DNA from: Microbacteriaceae bacterium
GTDB lineage: Bacteria; Actinomycetota; Actinomycetes; Actinomycetales; Microbacteriaceae
Assembly: GCA_017744755.1 (NCBI GenBank)
Contig: JAGIAU010000071.1
Location: 1-9,463, forward strand
Length of the DNA stretch: 9,463 nucleotides
Reading direction: 5' to 3'
Part shown: one piece after another, positions 5,905-9,463 of the stretch
Numbering within the stretch: position 1 is the stretch's first letter
Layout of the letters: each line of letters opens with the position of its first letter
Notes under the pieces: model-generated
Told to the model about the DNA's origin: nothing
Databases searched by the model: none
What the model saw: only the letters and a program-made list of their open reading frames with translations
Program-made: the position numbers and the translations under genes

Positions 5905-5924
5905 TGTCGAAGGTTTCTTCGACA
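5905..5924. promoter_or_regulatory. 20-bp palindrome, SOS-box-like, in the leader of the HNH gene
   Basis: Perfect 8-bp arms TGTCGAAG (5905-5912) and CTTCGACA (5917-5924) enclose GTTT. The inner 16 bp have the form TCGAA-G-N4-C-TTCGA. The actinobacterial LexA box is TCGAA-C-N4-G-TTCGA, so only the innermost pair of the arms differs. The site lies 24 bp before the ATG and just downstream of a TAGATT hexamer (5894-5899), a good position for a repressor. As RNA it would also form a stable 8-bp hairpin. The palindrome is seen; LexA or other binding is inferred. Confidence 0.55.
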
Positions 5925-5938
5925 CATCGTCCGAGTCT

Positions 5939-5942
5939 GGAG
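5939..5942 (+). promoter_or_regulatory. ribosome binding site of the DUF222/HNH gene
   Basis: GGAG lies six bases before the ATG at 5949-5951. This decides the start: the adjacent in-frame GTG (5946-5948) would be only three bases from it, and longer in-frame extensions to the left would run through the palindrome and promoter-like region. Confidence 0.65.
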
Positions 5943-5948
5943 CACGTG

Positions 5949-7382
5949 ATGACCGCCATCGCACCCGCACCGAGCCGGCCGCTCGGCGCGGCCGCGGTCG
6001 CGCGGGCGGTGCCCGAGGTGCTGGACCCGCCCGAGGCCGGCCTGTCGCAGCTGGACGACGAGGCGCTGCTCACGCACCAGAACGCCCTCATCGCGCGGCG
6101 GCGTCGCATCGACATCGAGCTCGCGGCCGTCGCGGGCGAGATCGCGCGGCGATCCGATCGGACGCTCGGTTTCGGCGGGCTCGCCGCGCGGCTCGGTGCG
6201 CGCTCGGCCGAGCAGCTCATCGCACAGGAGACGGGAGTGAGCGTCCGCGAGGCCGGCGCACTGGTCCGAGTCGGCTCGCTCAGGCACGAGACCGCCGTCG
6301 CCGAGGCCCTCGCCTCCGGAGCTGTTTCGGTGGCGACCGCCGACGCGATCATCTCGGGGCTCGGCGGCGCGACGATGACGGTCGGCATGGATGCGCTCGA
6401 GTCGGCGGCGGCGGATCTGCTCGCCATGGCGACCGACCCGAGGGTCAGCGTGGCGCCGGAGGACCTCGCCGCCGATGCCAGAGCACTTCGGGCGGCCCTT
6501 GATGCGACGGCGGTCATCGACCGGGAGCGTGAACTGCGCGCTCGACGTTCACTGCGCCTTACGGAGCAGCCGGACGGCATGACCCGGCTCGTCGGCTTGC
6601 TCGACCCGGAATCCGCTGCCATCGTGCGCTCGGCCTACGACGCCGTCACCGCGCCCCGGCGCGGTGGTCCGCGGCCGGCCTCCGACCTCGGTCGCGCCCG
6701 CGCCGCCCGGACGGCCGACGATGCCCGCACGACCGAGCAGCTCGCGCTCGACGCCTTCGTCGACCTGATCCGCCTCGCCGGTGCGCTCGACGCCGACGGC
6801 GATGGCCGGATTCTCGGCGGCGCGATCCCCGCCGTGCGCATCCACGTCACCGACGCCGATCTCGCCCGTCGGAGCGGTCGCGGCGTCGTCGAAGGCCGCG
6901 GCGACGCCGTCGCCATCGCCAGCGTCGAGCGGCAGATCTGCGCCGCAGGCACCGTGCCGATCCACTTCGACTCGGCCGGCCAGGTCGTGAACGTCGGCCG
7001 GGAGCAGCGCCTGTACACCCGTCGGCAGCGCATCGGGCTCGCCGCCCGGGACGGAGGCTGCCGTTGGGCAGGCTGCGACCGGCCGCCTGCCTGGTGCGAG
7101 GCGCACCACATCGATGAATGGACCGCTCACGGCGGGCGCACCGACATCGCCGACGGCATCCTGCTCTGCCGCTTCCATCACCTCATGGTGCACGACCAGG
7201 GCTGGCGGATCAGACGCGGCTCCGGGGATGACTCGGCCCGCTATTGGGCGGAGCGGAGAGGCCCCCACGAACGCACCGGGTCCGACGGGCTCGCCCGGCC
7301 GGCTGGCCCCGGTCAGCTCGATCAGTTCCAGCCCGGCACGGTAGAACTCCCCGTGAAGCGACGACTCCGATCGGCAGGCTGA
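5949..7382 (+). CDS. DUF222 and HNH endonuclease domain protein (13E12 repeat family)
   Basis: This protein has 477 residues, typical of the actinobacterial 13E12-type family. The N-terminal and middle part (about 30-330) is the helical DUF222 region, including the conserved L-x-x-Q-x-x-x-I-A-x-R-R-R segment and repeated Ala-rich helices. The C-terminal HNH module starts with D-G-G-C-R-W-A-G-C (Cys371, Cys376), then W-C-E-A-H-H-I-D-E-W (His386, His387), G-G-R-T-D-I, and L-L-C-R-F-H-H (Cys407, His410, His411) with His415. The usual central Asn of the HNH signature is replaced by Asp402 (A-D-G-I-L-L-C), a variant I believe also occurs in relatives. The metal-binding and catalytic His residues remain, so nuclease activity is plausible but unproven. 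After residue 435 the tail is low-complexity. Such genes occur in many copies per genome in some actinobacteria, with unknown role. It is convergent with rbfA. The leader palindrome suggests control by a repressor, possibly the DNA damage response. Confidence 0.9.
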   Translation: MTAIAPAPSRPLGAAAVARAVPEVLDPPEAGLSQLDDEALLTHQNALIARRRRIDIELAAVAGEIARRSDRTLGFGGLAARLGARSAEQLIAQETGVSVREAGALVRVGSLRHETAVAEALASGAVSVATADAIISGLGGATMTVGMDALESAAADLLAMATDPRVSVAPEDLAADARALRAALDATAVIDRERELRARRSLRLTEQPDGMTRLVGLLDPESAAIVRSAYDAVTAPRRGGPRPASDLGRARAARTADDARTTEQLALDAFVDLIRLAGALDADGDGRILGGAIPAVRIHVTDADLARRSGRGVVEGRGDAVAIASVERQICAAGTVPIHFDSAGQVVNVGREQRLYTRRQRIGLAARDGGCRWAGCDRPPAWCEAHHIDEWTAHGGRTDIADGILLCRFHHLMVHDQGWRIRRGSGDDSARYWAERRGPHERTGSDGLARPAGPGQLDQFQPGTVELPVKRRLRSAG

Positions 7383-7453
7383 TGCGCGTCACCCGCTTTT
7401 CGACGAGGCGCCTCACGAGACTCGTCCCGGTCAAGTGAAGCCAAGCGACGCGC
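7383..7453. other. short gap between convergent HNH and rbfA genes
   Basis: These 71 bp separate two convergent stop codons. They contain GACGAG (7402-7407) paired with CTCGTC (7421-7426) across 13 bases, and the 10-bp palindrome GAGGCGCCTC (7405-7414) inside it. No T-run follows a stem on either strand; the only one, TTTT at 7397-7400, precedes the stem on the plus strand. A bidirectional terminator is expected here but cannot be shown. Confidence 0.4.
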
Positions 7454-7966
7454 TCAGGCCCGGGAGCCGCGTTCCGCGTCCGACTCGTCGTCCCAGTCGT
7501 CTTCGTCGGACTCGTCTTCGTCGGACTCGTCTTCGTCGTCGCCGATCTCGCGCGGCTTGACGTAGGGGTCGGCGTCGCCCGCGTACTCCGCGTGCGAGGC
7601 GAGCGCCTCGACCTCCGCATCGCGCCGCGCCGCCTCGGCGAGCGCCGCCTCGATCGCGGCCGCGTTCTCCGGGATGGCGTCCGCGATGAACTCGAGCGTC
7701 GGCGTCAGGCGGACGGAGAGCTGCCGGCCGACCTCGGTCCGCAGCATCCCCGTCGCCGCCTTGAGCGCCTTCGCCGAGTCCGCGCGCTCCTCCTCGGAGC
7801 CGTAGACCGTGTAGAACACGCTCGCGTGCTGCAGATCCCCGGTCACCCGGACGTCCGTGATCGTCACGAAGCCGAGCCGCGGGTCGCGGAGGCCCTTCTC
7901 GAGCCTCCGCGCCACGATCTCGCGGATCCGGTCCGCCATCTTGGCGACGCGCTCCGGACTTGCCAT
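7454..7966 (-). CDS. rbfA: 30S ribosome-binding factor RbfA
   Basis: RbfA binds the free 30S subunit and helps mature the 5' end of 16S rRNA, and it is needed for growth in the cold in well-studied bacteria. The KH-like core occupies about residues 5-115, with the family motif D-P-R-L-G-F-V-T-I-T-D-V-R-V (28-41) followed by D-L-Q-H-A-S-V-F-Y. The protein has 170 residues, longer than the roughly 120-150 usual for the family. The excess is a C-terminal tail from about residue 142 rich in Asp, Glu and Ser, encoded partly by a 15-bp tandem repeat. The ATG (7964-7966) has an excellent ribosome site, AGGGAGAA, five bases upstream, and lies 29 bp after infB, the standard infB-rbfA order. truB, often next in this cluster, is not present here; the next gene is the convergent HNH gene. 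Identity is firm. Confidence 0.96.
   Translation of the reverse strand: MASPERVAKMADRIREIVARRLEKGLRDPRLGFVTITDVRVTGDLQHASVFYTVYGSEEERADSAKALKAATGMLRTEVGRQLSVRLTPTLEFIADAIPENAAAIEAALAEAARRDAEVEALASHAEYAGDADPYVKPREIGDDEDESDEDESDEDDWDDESDAERGSRA
7497..7538. repeat. 15-bp tandem repeat encoding the RbfA acidic tail
   Basis: The 15-bp unit TCGTCTTCGTCGGAC occurs twice exactly (7497-7511, 7512-7526), followed by 12 matching bases (7527-7538), giving 2.8 copies. On the minus strand each unit encodes five residues of Asp, Glu and Ser. Since the unit is a multiple of three, gain or loss of copies changes tail length without a frameshift. Confidence 0.85.
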
Positions 7967-7971
7967 GTACG

Positions 7972-7979
7972 TTCTCCCT
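7972..7979 (-). promoter_or_regulatory. ribosome binding site of rbfA
   Basis: On the minus strand AGGGAGAA lies five bases before the ATG at 7966. It fixes the rbfA start and shows that the much longer open frame continuing upstream through infB in this register is not used. Confidence 0.8.
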
Positions 7980-7995
7980 GATCCGGGTCCGCGAC

Positions 7996-9463
<1,468 letters not shown>

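Larger units (their letters stand above)
5592..5948. other. intergenic region between lipoprotein and DUF222/HNH genes
   Basis: This 357-bp stretch separates the divergent lipoprotein and HNH genes. The part nearest the lipoprotein (5637-5822) carries a possible 61-codon minus-strand ORF. The part nearest the HNH gene (about 5823-5948) is the least GC-rich piece seen here and holds a TAGATT hexamer (5894-5899), a 20-bp palindrome (5905-5924) and a GGAG ribosome site. Several frames stay open across it, including an in-frame upstream extension of the HNH gene, as is common at high GC content. Confidence 0.6.

Noticed and set aside
5307..5948. In-frame 214-codon N-terminal extension of the HNH protein
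   Set aside because: It runs antisense through the lipoprotein gene and the palindrome and promoter-like region. The ATG at 5949 has GGAG at the right distance and gives a normal family length.
5586..5948. GTG at 5586 with GAGG five bases upstream as an alternative HNH start
   Set aside because: It would add 121 residues without recognisable domain content and overlap the start of the lipoprotein gene. Kept only as a remote alternative.
7402..7426. Intrinsic terminator between the HNH gene and rbfA
   Set aside because: The stem is only 6 bp with a 13-base loop, and no T-run follows it on either strand.
7497..7538. CRISPR-like or regulatory repeat
   Set aside because: Units are 15 bp, directly adjacent with no spacers, and in frame within rbfA. 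They are a coding tandem repeat.

Overview
The window is very GC-rich, nearly all third codon positions are G or C, and GTG or TTG starts are common. This, together with an infB-rbfA pair of actinobacterial type, a DUF222/HNH (13E12-type) gene and a mycofactocin-type short-chain dehydrogenase, points to an actinobacterium. Microbacteriaceae is my best guess at family level, and this is inference. No tRNA, rRNA, CRISPR array, insertion sequence or replication origin is visible.

Layout, left to right. At 1-43 there may be the last codons of a plus-strand gene, running tail to tail into ltrA. On the minus strand at 28-1932 lie ltrA (LtrA-family membrane protein) and a TetR-family regulator. A 70-bp control region (1933-2002) separates the regulator from a divergent DHA2-type multidrug efflux pump (2003-3490, plus). 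The pump ends tail to tail, with an 11-bp overlap, on a minus-strand cluster: mycofactocin-type SDR dehydrogenase (3480-4340), CMD/AhpD-like protein (4330-4878, overlapping the SDR by 11 bp), a lipoprotein (4914-5591), and possibly a 61-residue acidic protein (5637-5822). A plus-strand DUF222/HNH endonuclease-like gene (5949-7382) follows, with a striking palindrome in its leader. The right end is core translation machinery on the minus strand: rbfA (7454-7966) downstream of the 3' two thirds or so of infB (7996 to the window edge).

How they work together. TetR and the pump look like a self-contained drug or metabolite efflux switch: two related inverted repeats 28 bp apart lie across what appear to be overlapping face-to-face promoters. 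The SDR and CMD-like genes look translationally coupled and may act on one (unknown) alcohol or carbonyl substrate, with mycofactocin as the likely electron acceptor if the host makes it. infB and rbfA form the usual ribosome-biogenesis and initiation pair. The DUF222/HNH gene sits convergent to rbfA, directly beyond the core cluster.

I do not see a convincing new multi-gene defence or mobile system. The most interesting signals are regulatory: the twin operators at 1933-1976 and the SOS-box-like palindrome at 5905-5924.
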